A stretch of DNA of 64,000 bases from Gimesia alba (GCF_007744675.1 NZ_CP036269.1:2831546-2895545), one strand, 5' to 3'; positions 33,272 through 42,995 are shown, numbered from the stretch's first letter. Translations and numbers: made by a program. The notes: generated from the letters alone by a model not told the origin.

Positions 33272-34390
33272 ATGAAGATTACCGCGATTAAAACCTATCC
33301 CGTGCGAATTCCTCTCAAGCCGGAACGCCGGATGATCTCGGCACTGGGGAAGCATGATGTCTCCCACTATCTGGTGTTGCGTGTGGAAACGGACGCCGGC
33401 ATCGAAGGAGCCGGTGAAGCGACCGTGCTCTGTCGCTGGAGCGGAGAAACGGTCTGGGGCGCGCAGGCGATTGTGGATCATGTTTTCACTCCCCTGCTGC
33501 TCGGGCATGATCCGTGTGACATTGACGGGATCAATCAGATACTCGACCGGACCGCGCAAGGTAACTGGTTTGCCAAGTCGGCGATTGAGATGGCCTGCTG
33601 GGACATCAAAGGCAAAGAAGCCCGCCAGCCGGTTTATGAACTGTTAGGCGGAGCCGCCCGCAGTCGTTCGATTAAATGCCGGTTTTCGATGGGCGCCTAT
33701 TCGCTGGAACGTGCCGAACGCAGAACGAAAGAACTGGTGGCCGCCGGCTTCACGACCATCAAAGTCAAAGTCGGCACGAATCCGGATGAAGACGTCGCGC
33801 GGGTCAAAATCGTGCGCGAAACAATGGGCCCCGATCTTGAGTTGACTATCGATGCGAATGCCGGTTGGGATGCGCGGACTGCGATTGCCGCGATGCAGCG
33901 AATGCAGGAATATAACGTGGCGCTGTTCGAGCAGCCCACTCCCCGTGGGGACTTTGCGGCGCTGGCGGAAGTGCGGCGGGCGATTGAACCGGAAGTGATG
34001 GCCGATGACATCTGTTTTGATCTGGCGGATGCGAAAGAGTGTATTCGCAATGAAGCCTGCGACGTGATTAACGTGTATCCCGGCAAAAACGGTGGCATCA
34101 GCAAGACGGCGGCGATTGTCAAATACGCGGGCGAACATGGCGTTCCCTGCAGCATCGGCTCCAATCTGGAACTGGATATCGCGTCAGCCGCCATGTGTCA
34201 TTCCGTGGTTGCCAGTCCGAATATGAATGTCGAACAGTATCCCGGCGATATCCTCGGCCCCGAATACCATGAAATTTCCGTCGTCAAAAATCCACTGGTG
34301 ATTGAAGGCCCCGTGATCACAGTCCCGGATACGCCAGGCCTGGGGATTGAAGTCGACTGGAGCATTGTCGAAGCGAATGCGACGAATTGA
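33272..34390 (+). CDS. Enolase-superfamily (mandelate racemase/muconate lactonizing) enzyme
   Basis: 372 residues. The N-terminal capping domain is followed by the TIM barrel with KVKVG (the KxK catalytic pair), then metal ligands in order: Asp in TIDANAGWD, Glu in LFEQPTP and Asp in VMADDICFD. The base on the other side is probably Lys in VYPGKNGGISK. The pattern fits the muconate-lactonizing subgroup, with cycloisomerase, dipeptide epimerase or acid-sugar activity possible. The SDR gene that follows 60 bp downstream on the same strand may act in the same catabolic pathway. Confidence 0.85.
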   Translation: MKITAIKTYPVRIPLKPERRMISALGKHDVSHYLVLRVETDAGIEGAGEATVLCRWSGETVWGAQAIVDHVFTPLLLGHDPCDIDGINQILDRTAQGNWFAKSAIEMACWDIKGKEARQPVYELLGGAARSRSIKCRFSMGAYSLERAERRTKELVAAGFTTIKVKVGTNPDEDVARVKIVRETMGPDLELTIDANAGWDARTAIAAMQRMQEYNVALFEQPTPRGDFAALAEVRRAIEPEVMADDICFDLADAKECIRNEACDVINVYPGKNGGISKTAAIVKYAGEHGVPCSIGSNLELDIASAAMCHSVVASPNMNVEQYPGDILGPEYHEISVVKNPLVIEGPVITVPDTPGLGIEVDWSIVEANATN

Positions 34391-34450
34391 ATCTCTGCGA
34401 ATCATTTACAATCAACTTGAAATAGAATTACTTCACTGGAATCCACTCTC

Positions 34451-35197
34451 ATGAATGAAAATCACGTTGCCTTAATTACCGGATCAGCCACAGGCGTGGG
34501 GCGTGCTTGTGCCCTGCGGTTTGCAGAAGAAGGCTTTGACATTGTGGTGAATTATTCCCGCAGTAAAGAGGAAGCCCTCGAAACGAAATCGCTGGTGGAA
34601 GCCGAAGGTGTGAATGCATTACTCATTCAATGTGATGTGAGCGATGACGGCGCCGTGAAGCAGATGATCGGACAAGTGGAATCCGAGTGGGGGCGGCTGG
34701 ATGTGCTGGTGAATAATGCGGGAACGACCGAGTTCATCGAGCACAAAGATCTGGACGCGCTCAGCGAGGAAATCTGGGATCGCCTGCTGGGCGTGAATTT
34801 GAAGGGGCCCTTCTTCTGTATTCGCGCCGCCGCCCATTTATTACGTGAAAGCGAATTCGGTTCGGTGGTGAATGTCAGTTCGACCGCCGGCATTGATGGT
34901 CGCGGTTCGAGCGTCGCCTATTGTGCCAGTAAAGGGGGCTTGAATACGATCACGAAATCGCTGGCCCGCGCACTGGGGCCGGAGATCCGCGTAAATTCAG
35001 TCTGCCCTGGCCCGATCGACAGCCGCTGGCTCAAACGGGTGATGACCGACGAACAACTGGCAGAGATGACCGCCGACTATCCGATCCCCCGTCCTTCTCT
35101 GCCCGATGATATCGCCGATACGGTGGTTTATCTTTCACTGGGAACGACACTCACCACCGGGCAACTGCTCGTCGTCGACGGCGGACGAACGATGTGA
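34451..35197 (+). CDS. Short-chain dehydrogenase/reductase
   Basis: 248 residues, classical SDR length. Cofactor loop TGSATGVGRACALRFAEEG, NNAG as VLVNNAGTTEF, catalytic Ser in VVNVSSTAGIDG and YxxxK as VAYCASKGG; the C-terminal motif GQLLVVDGG is also usual. It is an NAD(P)-dependent oxidoreductase, probably a FabG-like 3-oxoacyl or polyol/sugar dehydrogenase. It sits downstream of the enolase-superfamily gene, suggesting joint sugar-acid breakdown, which is inference. Downstream lie repeats in reverse orientation. Confidence 0.88.
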   Translation: MNENHVALITGSATGVGRACALRFAEEGFDIVVNYSRSKEEALETKSLVEAEGVNALLIQCDVSDDGAVKQMIGQVESEWGRLDVLVNNAGTTEFIEHKDLDALSEEIWDRLLGVNLKGPFFCIRAAAHLLRESEFGSVVNVSSTAGIDGRGSSVAYCASKGGLNTITKSLARALGPEIRVNSVCPGPIDSRWLKRVMTDEQLAEMTADYPIPRPSLPDDIADTVVYLSLGTTLTTGQLLVVDGGRTM

Positions 35198-35523
35198 TAC
35201 CTCAAACGAACCGCATCGATTTAGCGGGCAATCCTTTGAGGTTGCCCCTGCTTGTTCTCTTTATGGTTGCGTGTTCTCATTCACTGTTGGGCAAGCCAAC
35301 AGTGCCACCCTCTGAGCCAACAATGCCACAACATACGTGTTTCCTGTTTGTTCTTTCAATATGAATTACCGCTGGCGTGTGCCACTGTCGGCTTGTCCGA
35401 CAGTGCTGGTGCAATTGCTAAATCAGGCGCCCAATCCCAAGATAGATCCGTCTTTTCGATACACCTTAATCATTGTGATAACACATTCCGAATGGAACCA
35501 GAACTAACTTCGTGCCCCGTGAT
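35198..35523. other. Intergenic region with inverted-orientation REP pair
   Basis: Holds a family A palindrome (35282-35304) followed by a family B one (35383-35405), opposite in order and orientation to the composites at 32.8, 36.9 and 40.4 kb. No gene seen. Confidence 0.65.
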
Positions 35524-36708
35524 CTACTCGGACTGGTTCCAGTAAACTTTCAGGTTGTGCGAATTGCGACCGGCGGCGACGATATCGATCTTTCCGTCGC
35601 CGTTCAGGTCGCCCAGGCGAATGTCTTCACAGGCCATGCCGTTCTCATCGATCCAGGTTGACTTCCAGTTCTTGCCGGATTCATCGGTTGCCCAGTAAAC
35701 TCTAACGCCGACCTTCTGGTCTTTGTTGGGAGTCCGCCAGCCGGCGACAATTTCCTCTCGTCCGTTACCAAACAGATTCGCGGTCGCGATGGCGTGTCCG
35801 GCTTTGATATTGTCGTCGAGGATCTGGCGACTGATGATGGAGAGCGGCTTGGTTTTCGTGTTTTCATTGCGATAATCGGCCTGATATAAAACCAGCTTGT
35901 CGCCGTGCAGCGGTTCGATGGTGGCGATAAACTGGCTGGTGGGAGCCAGCAGTCCCATGCGGATTTCACCGCTGCCTTCGATGACAGGGAACGGCTCTTT
36001 GTTCCACTGTCCCTGATCAAAAGCGAGTAGCATGGCGCCTTCGCGGCCCGCATAGAGAATCTCTTCGGCTTCCGTGTTTGGATTCCATTGTGCCGGGTCG
36101 AGATTGTGTGTGACGTGCAGGGTGTCTTCGATGACGGTCTGTTTCCACTCGTCGCTAGGGTTGGTCGGTTTTTCATAAGCGATCAGTTTGACGCCGGCCC
36201 CTTCCCCTTTTTTATTTCCCTTACCGTGTAGCGGAGAGACGACGAGAGCAAATTTTCCTTCACCCAGCTTGACCCAACGCATGCGATGAATCACCGGCTG
36301 ATTAGGGAGCTGGATCGGGTTCCAGAGCTGTGTTCGGTCAGCCGGTGGTTCCAGATAAAACACCGCGCCGGAGTTGAGCGTATCGCCCGGGTTCCATTGC
36401 GCACCCACGGCGATTTCGACTTTACCGTCGCCGTCAATATCGCGGGCGGCGATGCAGACATTGTCCCGCTCGGTCAGGTTCTCGGCGATCACGTGCCGTT
36501 TCCAGGTCGGGTTCTGATACCAGACGAATTCTTTTTTGTCGGCGAGCAGAATATCGGGCTTGCCATCGCCGTCCACATCACCGATGGCGGTACCGTATCC
36601 GATTTCAACTGTATCGTCGATGGTTTGTGGTTTGAATTCAGGAGCATGGTCAGCGGCAAATGTAACCGTAGAACAGCACAGGCAGGCAATGAAAATGAAG
36701 CGCATCAT
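35524..36708 (-). CDS. Secreted FG-GAP/VCBS-repeat protein
   Basis: About 394 residues with a signal peptide (MMRFIFIACLCCSTVTFAA). Calcium-binding FG-GAP loops are visible: IGDVDGDGKPDILLAD, ARDIDGDGKVEIAVG, ATANLFGNGREEIVAGW and GDLNGDGKIDIVAAGRNS. The repeats would fold as a beta-propeller outside the cytoplasm. Similar proteins are numerous in planctomycetes and mostly of unknown function. I start at 36708 because the ten residues upstream (from 36738) disturb the signal peptide. Confidence 0.8.
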   Translation of the reverse strand: MMRFIFIACLCCSTVTFAADHAPEFKPQTIDDTVEIGYGTAIGDVDGDGKPDILLADKKEFVWYQNPTWKRHVIAENLTERDNVCIAARDIDGDGKVEIAVGAQWNPGDTLNSGAVFYLEPPADRTQLWNPIQLPNQPVIHRMRWVKLGEGKFALVVSPLHGKGNKKGEGAGVKLIAYEKPTNPSDEWKQTVIEDTLHVTHNLDPAQWNPNTEAEEILYAGREGAMLLAFDQGQWNKEPFPVIEGSGEIRMGLLAPTSQFIATIEPLHGDKLVLYQADYRNENTKTKPLSIISRQILDDNIKAGHAIATANLFGNGREEIVAGWRTPNKDQKVGVRVYWATDESGKNWKSTWIDENGMACEDIRLGDLNGDGKIDIVAAGRNSHNLKVYWNQSE

Positions 36709-37156
36709 CGGAAAACCTTGTCGGTGGGAGGACATCAAATTGAAAACAGATTACAAATATGATTGAAGCTGATCGAACGCCGGAATGCAAGGAATTCCCG
36801 GATTGTTATGTCGAATGATCCTGATACGATGATATCACAATCCACCAATCGGGGTATTGGCAGTCTGGTTCAACTGCTGGGCCAGCACTGTCGGACAAGC
36901 CGAGCAGTGGCACCCTGCTTGGGTTTCGTTTTCAAATGATAAGACATCGGTGTGGCACTGTTGGCTTGCCAACAGTGAATGGGAAACATTTTTTATTATG
37001 CGAAAAGTAGGGGTCGACCCATGTGTCGACCCGCCTCGCGACATCCTCATCAATTCACAGCCACAACGGAACTACGCATAGCACCCACGCGCAAAATTAA
37101 AACCATGCATACCCCACGGGCTGACACATGCGTCAGCTCCTACGAATGGACTCGGT
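36709..37156. other. Intergenic region with composite repeats
   Basis: Contains family B (36886-36909) and family A (36956-36977) palindromes followed by a MITE-like copy (37007-37143). No gene seen. Confidence 0.65.
37007..37143. repeat. MITE-like element, copy B
   Basis: Begins GTAGGGGTCGACCCATGTGT and ends GACACATGCGTCAGCTCCTAC-like, an imperfect inverted repeat. Same ends and length as copies A, C and D, but the interior is more diverged. Confidence 0.65.
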
Positions 37157-38596
37157 TTAGCTGAATAACTGCTTGAGTGGTTTGCCGCCGTCGTTGATGG
37201 GGATCGGGCGATCGAGCGAGTCAGGCAGCATCAGACCGGGGTCGATGCCCAGTGCCCAGTAGATGGTGGCGGCCAGGTCTTCCGGTTTGACCGGATGCTC
37301 TGTCGGTTTGGTGGCTTGACGATCGGATTTTCCGTAGGTCGTGCCCCCTTGAACGCCTGCGCCCGCCAGAAGTGCCGGGAAGAGCTGGCTCCAGTGGCCG
37401 CGTCCCCAGGTTTTGTTTGGTTTGGGGGTCCGGCCCATTTCGCCCAGTGCCACCACGAGTGTGTCGTCCAGCATGCCTCGTTGGTCGAGGTCCGCCAACA
37501 AGGCCGCGCATCCCTGGTCGAACGTGGGCAGCAGATTGTGTTTCACGTCGTCACTGTTGCGGTGCGAGTCCCAGCTGTAGCCGTCAACGCAGTCGTAATG
37601 CACGGTGACGAATCGGACGCCTGCTTCGACCAGACGGCGGGCCATCAGACAGGATTGACCAAACAGGTGCCGTCCATATTGATCGCGGAGTGGTTCCGGT
37701 TCGTCTTTGATGTCGAGGGCATTGCGGGTGTTGTCGGAAGTCAGGAGGGCTAACGCACGCTGGCGGAAGCGATCGAAGACCATCGAATCTTCTTTGTCGA
37801 AGTTGCGCTTCATGTGATCGAAGTGTTTGAGCAGATCGATCCGCCGTTTGATAGTGGAGAGTGGTACTTCCGGCGCGAGCCCTTCGATTTCGAAACTGAG
37901 TTCTTCATCGGTGCAATCGCGCCAGTAGGGGTTGTCGGTGGAATCGCGACTGTCCACGGTGGTCGGAAGCGGATTGTAGGCCCGTCCCAGCCAGCCCGCG
38001 TATTCACCCGGACGCATATAGCGGCCGCCGGCTTGCAGACGCCCCAGACGATTGGGGAGCACCGAGTAGTTCGGCAGATCGCGTTCCAGTCCGCCGGGAG
38101 AATGCTGTGTTAAATACTCAACGACCGAGCCCATCGAAGGCCAGTCTTTGGGAGTCGCATCGAAGCCGCCGCCGACGGGAACGTGCCAGCGTTTTCCGGT
38201 TTGAATATAATGGCCGCCGCCACTGTGATCGTTGAAGGTGTGCGTCATGCTGCGGACGACGGAAAATTTATCAGAGAGGTTTGCGAGTTGCGGCAGATGT
38301 TCGCTGATTAAGAGTCCGGGCGTGCGGCAGGCGATTGGTTGAAAGGGCCCGCGGATTTCGCTGGGCGCTTCCGGTTTCATGTCGAAGGTTTCGAGTTGGC
38401 TTGGGCCACCAAACAGAAACAGGAAGATGACGGACTTAGCCCGACCCCCGGCGAAGGGATTGACGTTCTGCTGTTGTTCCGCCTGGATCAGCTTGGGGAG
38501 TGACAGTCCCAAGAGACCGGCGCCGCCTGTGGTGAGGACTTCGCGGCGTGACATGCCCTGTGAGAATCGCTGCGGCTGATTCAGAATCGAGAACAT
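37157..38596 (-). CDS. DUF1501 (sulfatase-like) secreted protein
   Basis: 479 residues. A Tat-type leader with SRREVLTTGGAGLLGLSLPKL is followed by SVIFLFLFGGPSQLETFDMKPEAP and later VALGEMGRTPKPNK, GRGHW and the end TIYWALGIDP, all typical of the DUF1501 family of the alkaline phosphatase/sulfatase superfamily. Exported through Tat and acting outside the cytoplasmic membrane. In planctomycetes these genes usually sit beside cytochrome-domain DUF1549/DUF1553 genes; here no such partner is adjacent. Catalytic activity is not established for the family. Confidence 0.88.
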   Translation of the reverse strand: MFSILNQPQRFSQGMSRREVLTTGGAGLLGLSLPKLIQAEQQQNVNPFAGGRAKSVIFLFLFGGPSQLETFDMKPEAPSEIRGPFQPIACRTPGLLISEHLPQLANLSDKFSVVRSMTHTFNDHSGGGHYIQTGKRWHVPVGGGFDATPKDWPSMGSVVEYLTQHSPGGLERDLPNYSVLPNRLGRLQAGGRYMRPGEYAGWLGRAYNPLPTTVDSRDSTDNPYWRDCTDEELSFEIEGLAPEVPLSTIKRRIDLLKHFDHMKRNFDKEDSMVFDRFRQRALALLTSDNTRNALDIKDEPEPLRDQYGRHLFGQSCLMARRLVEAGVRFVTVHYDCVDGYSWDSHRNSDDVKHNLLPTFDQGCAALLADLDQRGMLDDTLVVALGEMGRTPKPNKTWGRGHWSQLFPALLAGAGVQGGTTYGKSDRQATKPTEHPVKPEDLAATIYWALGIDPGLMLPDSLDRPIPINDGGKPLKQLFS

Positions 38597-38893
38597 TCGA
38601 AATTCCTTTCTCTCGTTTCAGTTTGGCACGTGAAATCAACTCACTCTGTAACTGAAAAAGATATCCGGCGAGGCAGCCGGGACAGACAGCGCGCCATTCT
38701 AACAATTGATCGGCCGGCTGTCTCTATAATATGCAGGTTTTTTGATATGTTTTTAAAGGAGATTAAAAAAACAGAAATCGATGGTGGGTTTTACGGAATG
38801 GTTCGGGTACAGTTGAGATTGACCCTCTTGAAGCGAGGGTCTGGCTCCAGCGCGCACGTTAATGGCTTCTTTGAATTTCAGGAGACTTCTCTT
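38597..38893. promoter_or_regulatory. Leader of the PQQ-propeller gene with a hairpin
   Basis: About 300 bp between divergent genes. A perfect short hairpin, GACCCTC / TTGAAGC / GAGGGTC, lies at 38821-38841, about 50 bp before the start codon; it could influence translation or RNA stability. Otherwise nothing recognised. Confidence 0.4.
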
Positions 38894-40393
38894 ATGCTTT
38901 CGATGCGGAAACAGGCGGTTTTATTCGGCTTATTCATTTTTTCTTTCAGTCTCCAGACGCATCATTCTGAGTTGCAGGCAGAAGACTGGCCTCAGTTCCG
39001 CGGACCGAATTGTTCGGGTGTTTCGACCGCCAAGAATCCGTTACCGGTTGAGTTTGACGATCAAAAAAATGTGATCTGGTCGGCTAAACTGGGCGATGGC
39101 ATTGGTTGCCCCGTGGTCGCCGCCGGTCGCGTTTTTACCTCCGGCATGGTGGGCAAGGATAAAGTGGGCCTGTATGCCTTCGATGCAGAGACCGGGAAAA
39201 AACTCTGGGAGCGAGTCTGGAAGACCGGCGATCTTTTAGAAATTCACAAAACCAACAGCTTTGCCGCCACGACCCCGGCTGCAGATGACGAGCGGGTTTA
39301 CTTTTACTTCAGTACGCTGGGTATGCTGGCCGTTGATGCCGAAACGGGAGCCGACGTCTGGGAACAGAAACTGCCGGTTCCCTACTTCGTGTTCAAATGG
39401 GGCGCGGGCATGTCGCCGACATTGTATAAGGATCTGGTTCTGTTCTGTCAGGATGACGATCTGGCGCCCGCCTTTTACGCCTTCAATAAAAAGACCGGGA
39501 AGATTGTCTGGAAAGACGACCGCAGCGATCAGGCAGTGAACTATTCGCATCCGGTGATCTGCGAAACCGACAAGGGAGATGAAATCGTGGTCGCTGGAAC
39601 CGGCAAGCTGATCGGCTACGATCCCCAGACAGGGAAACGGCTCTGGAGTGCACGAACTTTGTTGCGGAATATTAAAACGACTCCTGTGAGCCGCGACGGC
39701 ATTATTTACGTCGCACTGCAGAGTGGCGGGATTGCCAATCAGTGGCTGGCCTCCATCGACCGCTGGGAGACCGGTAACAGTGACGGCAAAGTCACCAAAG
39801 AAGAAATTCAGGCGTTTGTCGGGAAAACGAAAGTGCCGGAAGCCTTTTACAAAAAGACCTTTGATCGTGGCGATCTGAATAAAGATGGGGCGCTGGAAGG
39901 CAAAGAACTCGATATCGCCTTTCTGCCGCCGGGTAACGAAGCGGGGGCGAAGTTTGGTGAAGAACCGGCCCAGCAATTTGTTCTGGCCGTCAAAGGGGGC
40001 GGCCGCGGTGATGTGACGAAAACGCATCTGCTCTGGAAACATCCCACCAAACATACCGATCATATCGTCTCGCCCCTGGTGACTGAAGATCGCATGTTCC
40101 TGGTCAAAGGGGGCGGCATTTCGACCTGTTTTGAAGTTGAGAAAGGGAAAAAAATCTGGGGACCCAAACGAATTCAGAACGAGAGTGAATATTTCGCCTC
40201 TCCCATTTATGGTGACGGCAAGATTTATGTCGCCGGCGAGAACGGCAAGATCGTGGTTCTGGAAGACGGACCCGAGCAGAAGATCCTCGCCAAAAACGAC
40301 ATGGGCGATTCGATTCTGGGCACGCCGGCCATCGCCGACGGCCGGATCTTCATCCGCACCCGCGGCAAGTTGATTTGTGTGGGTGAGAAATAA
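38894..40393 (+). CDS. Exported PQQ-like beta-propeller protein with EF-hands
   Basis: 499 residues from ATG 38894 (CAGGAGA upstream; the longer open frame from 38630 is not protein-like). The signal peptide ends around LQAEDWPQFRGPNCSG, the usual start of this planctomycete family. Propeller blades carry YAFDAETGKKLWERVW, DAETGADVWEQKLP and GYDPQTGKRLWSA motifs. Between blades lie EF-hand-like loops (NSDGKVTKEEIQAF; DLNKDGALEGKELDIAF) likely to bind calcium. Acts outside the cytoplasm; whether it binds PQQ is unknown. Confidence 0.83.
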   Translation: MLSMRKQAVLFGLFIFSFSLQTHHSELQAEDWPQFRGPNCSGVSTAKNPLPVEFDDQKNVIWSAKLGDGIGCPVVAAGRVFTSGMVGKDKVGLYAFDAETGKKLWERVWKTGDLLEIHKTNSFAATTPAADDERVYFYFSTLGMLAVDAETGADVWEQKLPVPYFVFKWGAGMSPTLYKDLVLFCQDDDLAPAFYAFNKKTGKIVWKDDRSDQAVNYSHPVICETDKGDEIVVAGTGKLIGYDPQTGKRLWSARTLLRNIKTTPVSRDGIIYVALQSGGIANQWLASIDRWETGNSDGKVTKEEIQAFVGKTKVPEAFYKKTFDRGDLNKDGALEGKELDIAFLPPGNEAGAKFGEEPAQQFVLAVKGGGRGDVTKTHLLWKHPTKHTDHIVSPLVTEDRMFLVKGGGISTCFEVEKGKKIWGPKRIQNESEYFASPIYGDGKIYVAGENGKIVVLEDGPEQKILAKNDMGDSILGTPAIADGRIFIRTRGKLICVGEK

Positions 40394-40554
40394 AGCAACC
40401 TGATTTTCAAGGCCTGATTCAACCGTTGGACCAACACTGTCGGACAAGCCGACAGATGGCACCCTGCTTGGGTAGTCTACATCCCAATCAGGACGTTGTG
40501 TGGCACTGTTGGCTTGCCAACAGTGAATGGGAAAACACTCTCATTAATATAATT

Positions 40555-40693
40555 GTAGGGAGCGCCCTGTGTGGCGACCCGCGGTATCGATGTCGTTTGT
40601 GTATTGACGTGTGACGTTGATTTTGGTTCCGTTCCTCGCGTGATTTGAGGTTGGATGTCGTGAGGCGGGCAGGCACACAGGCACTGCCCCTAC
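40555..40693. repeat. MITE-like element, copy C
   Basis: Starts GTAGGGAGCGCCCTGTGTGG and ends GGCACTGCCCCTAC; same layout as copy A with clear similarity throughout (TTGACGTG, TTTTGGTTCCGTTC). Confidence 0.75.
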
Positions 40694-40845
40694 GAAAAAA
40701 TAAGCATCGAATTATTGCTCCAGTTCGATTGTTCTTTCTGACAATTTCCTGTTGCCTGCGGCAATCCCGAATTGTATTCGGGACGACCTGCTACTTTACC
40801 TAAAAATTCCCCACTCTCTTGATCTTTGCCCCCGATTTGTTAATA

Positions 40846-40863
40846 TGCACAATCGATTGTGCA
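40846..40863. promoter_or_regulatory. Palindromic operator of the LacI-type regulator
   Basis: TGCACAATCGATTGTGCA, a perfect 18-bp palindrome centred on CG, ten bases before the regulator start codon and just upstream of its ribosome binding site. The symmetry and size fit LacI/PurR-family operators. Binding here would repress the regulator and, if the transcript runs on, the whole nucleoside/ribose operon. Confidence 0.75.
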
Positions 40864-40873
40864 AAGGGGTTCT

Positions 40874-41908
40874 ATGAGTAAATCTACAAGTAAACCGATC
40901 ACGCTGAAAGAGGTGGCCGAAGCCGCCGGGGTGAGCGTGTCGACTGCGTCCCGGGCGCTGTCGGGGAAAGCGGAAGCGTATCGCATCAGCCGGGCGACTG
41001 AACAATCGGTACAGGCGGCGGCGAAACGTTTGCAGTTTTCTCCCAGTCTGCTGGCGAAGTCATTGCGCTCACAACGTACCAAACTGTTAGGCGTGGTGCT
41101 ACCGAACGTAGCGAACCCGTTCTTTGCGGCGATCGCCCGCGAGATCACACTGGCGGCCGAAGAGAATGAGTTTTCGGTGCTGCTCGCGGACAGTCAGGAA
41201 AACAGTGAGACCGAAGTTCATCTGGTCGAACAGCTGCAGGCCCGGCAGATTGAAGGGCTCGTCGTCTGTCCGGTTGGAATTGCCCATCAACATCTGAGCA
41301 AACTTGCAAAACAGAATTTGCCGTTGGTGCTGGTCGACCGGGGATTTGATCATAAAGATCTGGTGACGGTGACTTCCAATCACCGGGACGGCGCACGAGA
41401 AGCAACGACGTTGCTATTGGAATCGGGGCATCAGAAGATCGGCGTACTGCAGGGGTTGCCGGATACGTTGCCCAACACCGAACGTCTGGTTGGTGTGCGT
41501 GACGCATTTGCAGAGCATGACGTGCCTTTCGATCCGACGTTGATTGCCGGAAATCATTTCGATGAAGCGTCCGGATATCAGGCCGCTTACAAATTGCTGT
41601 CTGATCATCCCGAGATCACCGCACTGTTTGCCTTCAGTAATCAGAATGCATTGGGTGCCTTACGGGCGGCTGCAGAACTAGGCCGCACGGTTCCCGAAGA
41701 TCTGTCGCTGATCGCGTTCGATGATCACCCCTTCGCCGCATATCTGGCAGCGCCGATGACATCGGTTTGTCAGGATGTGACTCAACTGGGACGCCTCGCG
41801 GCCCGGCTGCTGATCGAACAAATCAAAACGGGGCAACCGCCGCAACAGAAACAACATCAAATTCCGGTCCAGCTGATCAATCGCAGTTCGATCAAGAACA
41901 TCGAATGA
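40874..41908 (+). CDS. LacI-family transcriptional regulator of the ribose/nucleoside operon
   Basis: 344 residues from ATG 40874 (AAAGGGG upstream). N-terminal helix-turn-helix ITLKEVAEAAGVSVSTASRALSG is split by the usual hinge KSLRSQRTKLLGVVLPN, then a periplasmic-binding-protein-like sensor domain (NPFFAAIAREI, LVDRGFDH, IAFDDHPFAAYL). Cytoplasmic repressor whose ligand is likely ribose or a nucleoside, inferred from the genes downstream. The palindrome just upstream suggests autoregulation. The next gene starts 41 bp after its stop. Confidence 0.88.
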   Translation: MSKSTSKPITLKEVAEAAGVSVSTASRALSGKAEAYRISRATEQSVQAAAKRLQFSPSLLAKSLRSQRTKLLGVVLPNVANPFFAAIAREITLAAEENEFSVLLADSQENSETEVHLVEQLQARQIEGLVVCPVGIAHQHLSKLAKQNLPLVLVDRGFDHKDLVTVTSNHRDGAREATTLLLESGHQKIGVLQGLPDTLPNTERLVGVRDAFAEHDVPFDPTLIAGNHFDEASGYQAAYKLLSDHPEITALFAFSNQNALGALRAAAELGRTVPEDLSLIAFDDHPFAAYLAAPMTSVCQDVTQLGRLAARLLIEQIKTGQPPQQKQHQIPVQLINRSSIKNIE

Positions 41909-41948
41909 GAGGCGGGACGATGATTCAACAGAATAAGGATCAAATGAA

Positions 41949-42995
41949 ATGAAACGACTGACTCAGACGCTCACCTTTCTCATGCTCGGTGCGTTCGCCC
42001 TGCTTTTTTGTGACAACAGCTTTGCCGCGGAGCCGGAGCGACCCGTGCCACTGATTTTTGATACGGATATCGGTAACGACGTGGACGATGTGCTCGCGCT
42101 GGGCATGATTCACGCACTCGAAGACCGTGGCGACTGCAAGCTGCTGGCGGTCACGATTACCAAAGACAACCCGCTGGCCGCTTCGTTTACCGATGCGGTA
42201 AATACGTTTTACGGGAAAGGTAACATTCCGATCGGCATCTGTAAGAGTGGCGTGACACCGCAGCCGGGCAAGTTCAATGTGCTGGCGGAAAAGAAGGACA
42301 ATGGCAAACTGCGATATCCGCATGATCTGAAGGAGCCGAAACAGATTCCTTCTGCGGTCTCCGTGTTACGCAAAGCGCTGGCGGGCGCGAAAGATCATTC
42401 AGTGGTGATCGCGCAGGTTGGGTTCTCGACGAATCTGGCGAACCTGCTCAAGTCACCTGCGGACAAAATCAGCCCGCTCACCGGCGAAGAACTGGTGAAG
42501 CAGAAGGTCAAACTGTTGTCGATCATGGCGGGCGCGTTTGAAAAAATTCCGCGTAAAGGCAAGCTGGTCGATCATCGCGAGTACAACGTAGTGAAAGATA
42601 TTCCGGCGGCAAAGAAACTGGCCAACGACTGGCCGACGCCGATCGTCTGGAGCGGGTTTGAAATCGGTCTGTCGGTCCCCTACCCGCACGAAAGCATTGA
42701 AGAGGACTATAACTATACGGCCCATCATCCGCTGGCAGAAGCGTATATTCTGTACAATCCGCCTCCCCATGATCGTCCGACCTGGGACCTGACGAGCGTG
42801 TTGTATGCGGTCTTCCCACACCGGGGTTATTTCGATCTCTCTGAATTTGGCACCGTGACCGTAGAAGATGACGGCCTGACGACCTTTAAGAAAAGCGACC
42901 AGGGGCGGCATCAATATCTGAAACTGAATGATTTGCAGCGGGCCCGTCTGATCGAAGCACTCGTGCAACTTTCCAGTCAGCCTCCTCAGAAGTAG
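41949..42995 (+). CDS. Exported inosine/uridine-preferring nucleoside hydrolase
   Basis: 348 residues with a signal peptide (TLTFLMLGAFALLFCDNSFAA), followed by the family hallmark PLIFDTDIGNDVDDVLALG, the Asp cluster that binds catalytic Ca2+. Further Asp/His residues occur late (EDYNYTAHHP). The reaction splits nucleosides into free base and ribose. Export places it outside the cytoplasmic membrane, where the ribose released could be taken up by the ABC transporter encoded downstream. The gene is followed 14 bp later by ribokinase, so it belongs to the same operon. Confidence 0.9.
   Translation: MKRLTQTLTFLMLGAFALLFCDNSFAAEPERPVPLIFDTDIGNDVDDVLALGMIHALEDRGDCKLLAVTITKDNPLAASFTDAVNTFYGKGNIPIGICKSGVTPQPGKFNVLAEKKDNGKLRYPHDLKEPKQIPSAVSVLRKALAGAKDHSVVIAQVGFSTNLANLLKSPADKISPLTGEELVKQKVKLLSIMAGAFEKIPRKGKLVDHREYNVVKDIPAAKKLANDWPTPIVWSGFEIGLSVPYPHESIEEDYNYTAHHPLAEAYILYNPPPHDRPTWDLTSVLYAVFPHRGYFDLSEFGTVTVEDDGLTTFKKSDQGRHQYLKLNDLQRARLIEALVQLSSQPPQK

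Larger units (their letters stand above)
40394..40873. other. Intergenic region with composite repeats and regulator promoter
   Basis: Family B (40435-40458) and family A (40504-40525) palindromes, a MITE-like copy (40555-40693), then the palindromic operator at 40846-40863. No gene seen. Confidence 0.65.

Noticed and set aside
33644-34194. Two minus-strand frames of 164-165 codons opposite the enolase-superfamily gene
   Set aside because: Antisense to a gene with all metal ligands in place; no independent support.
35604-36176. Ser/Arg-rich minus-strand frame inside the FG-GAP gene
   Set aside because: Out-of-frame shadow of a gene with calcium-loop motifs.
38630-38893. Upstream extension of the PQQ-propeller frame
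   Set aside because: The signal peptide begins at 38894 with AGGAGA upstream; the extension has no protein-like features.
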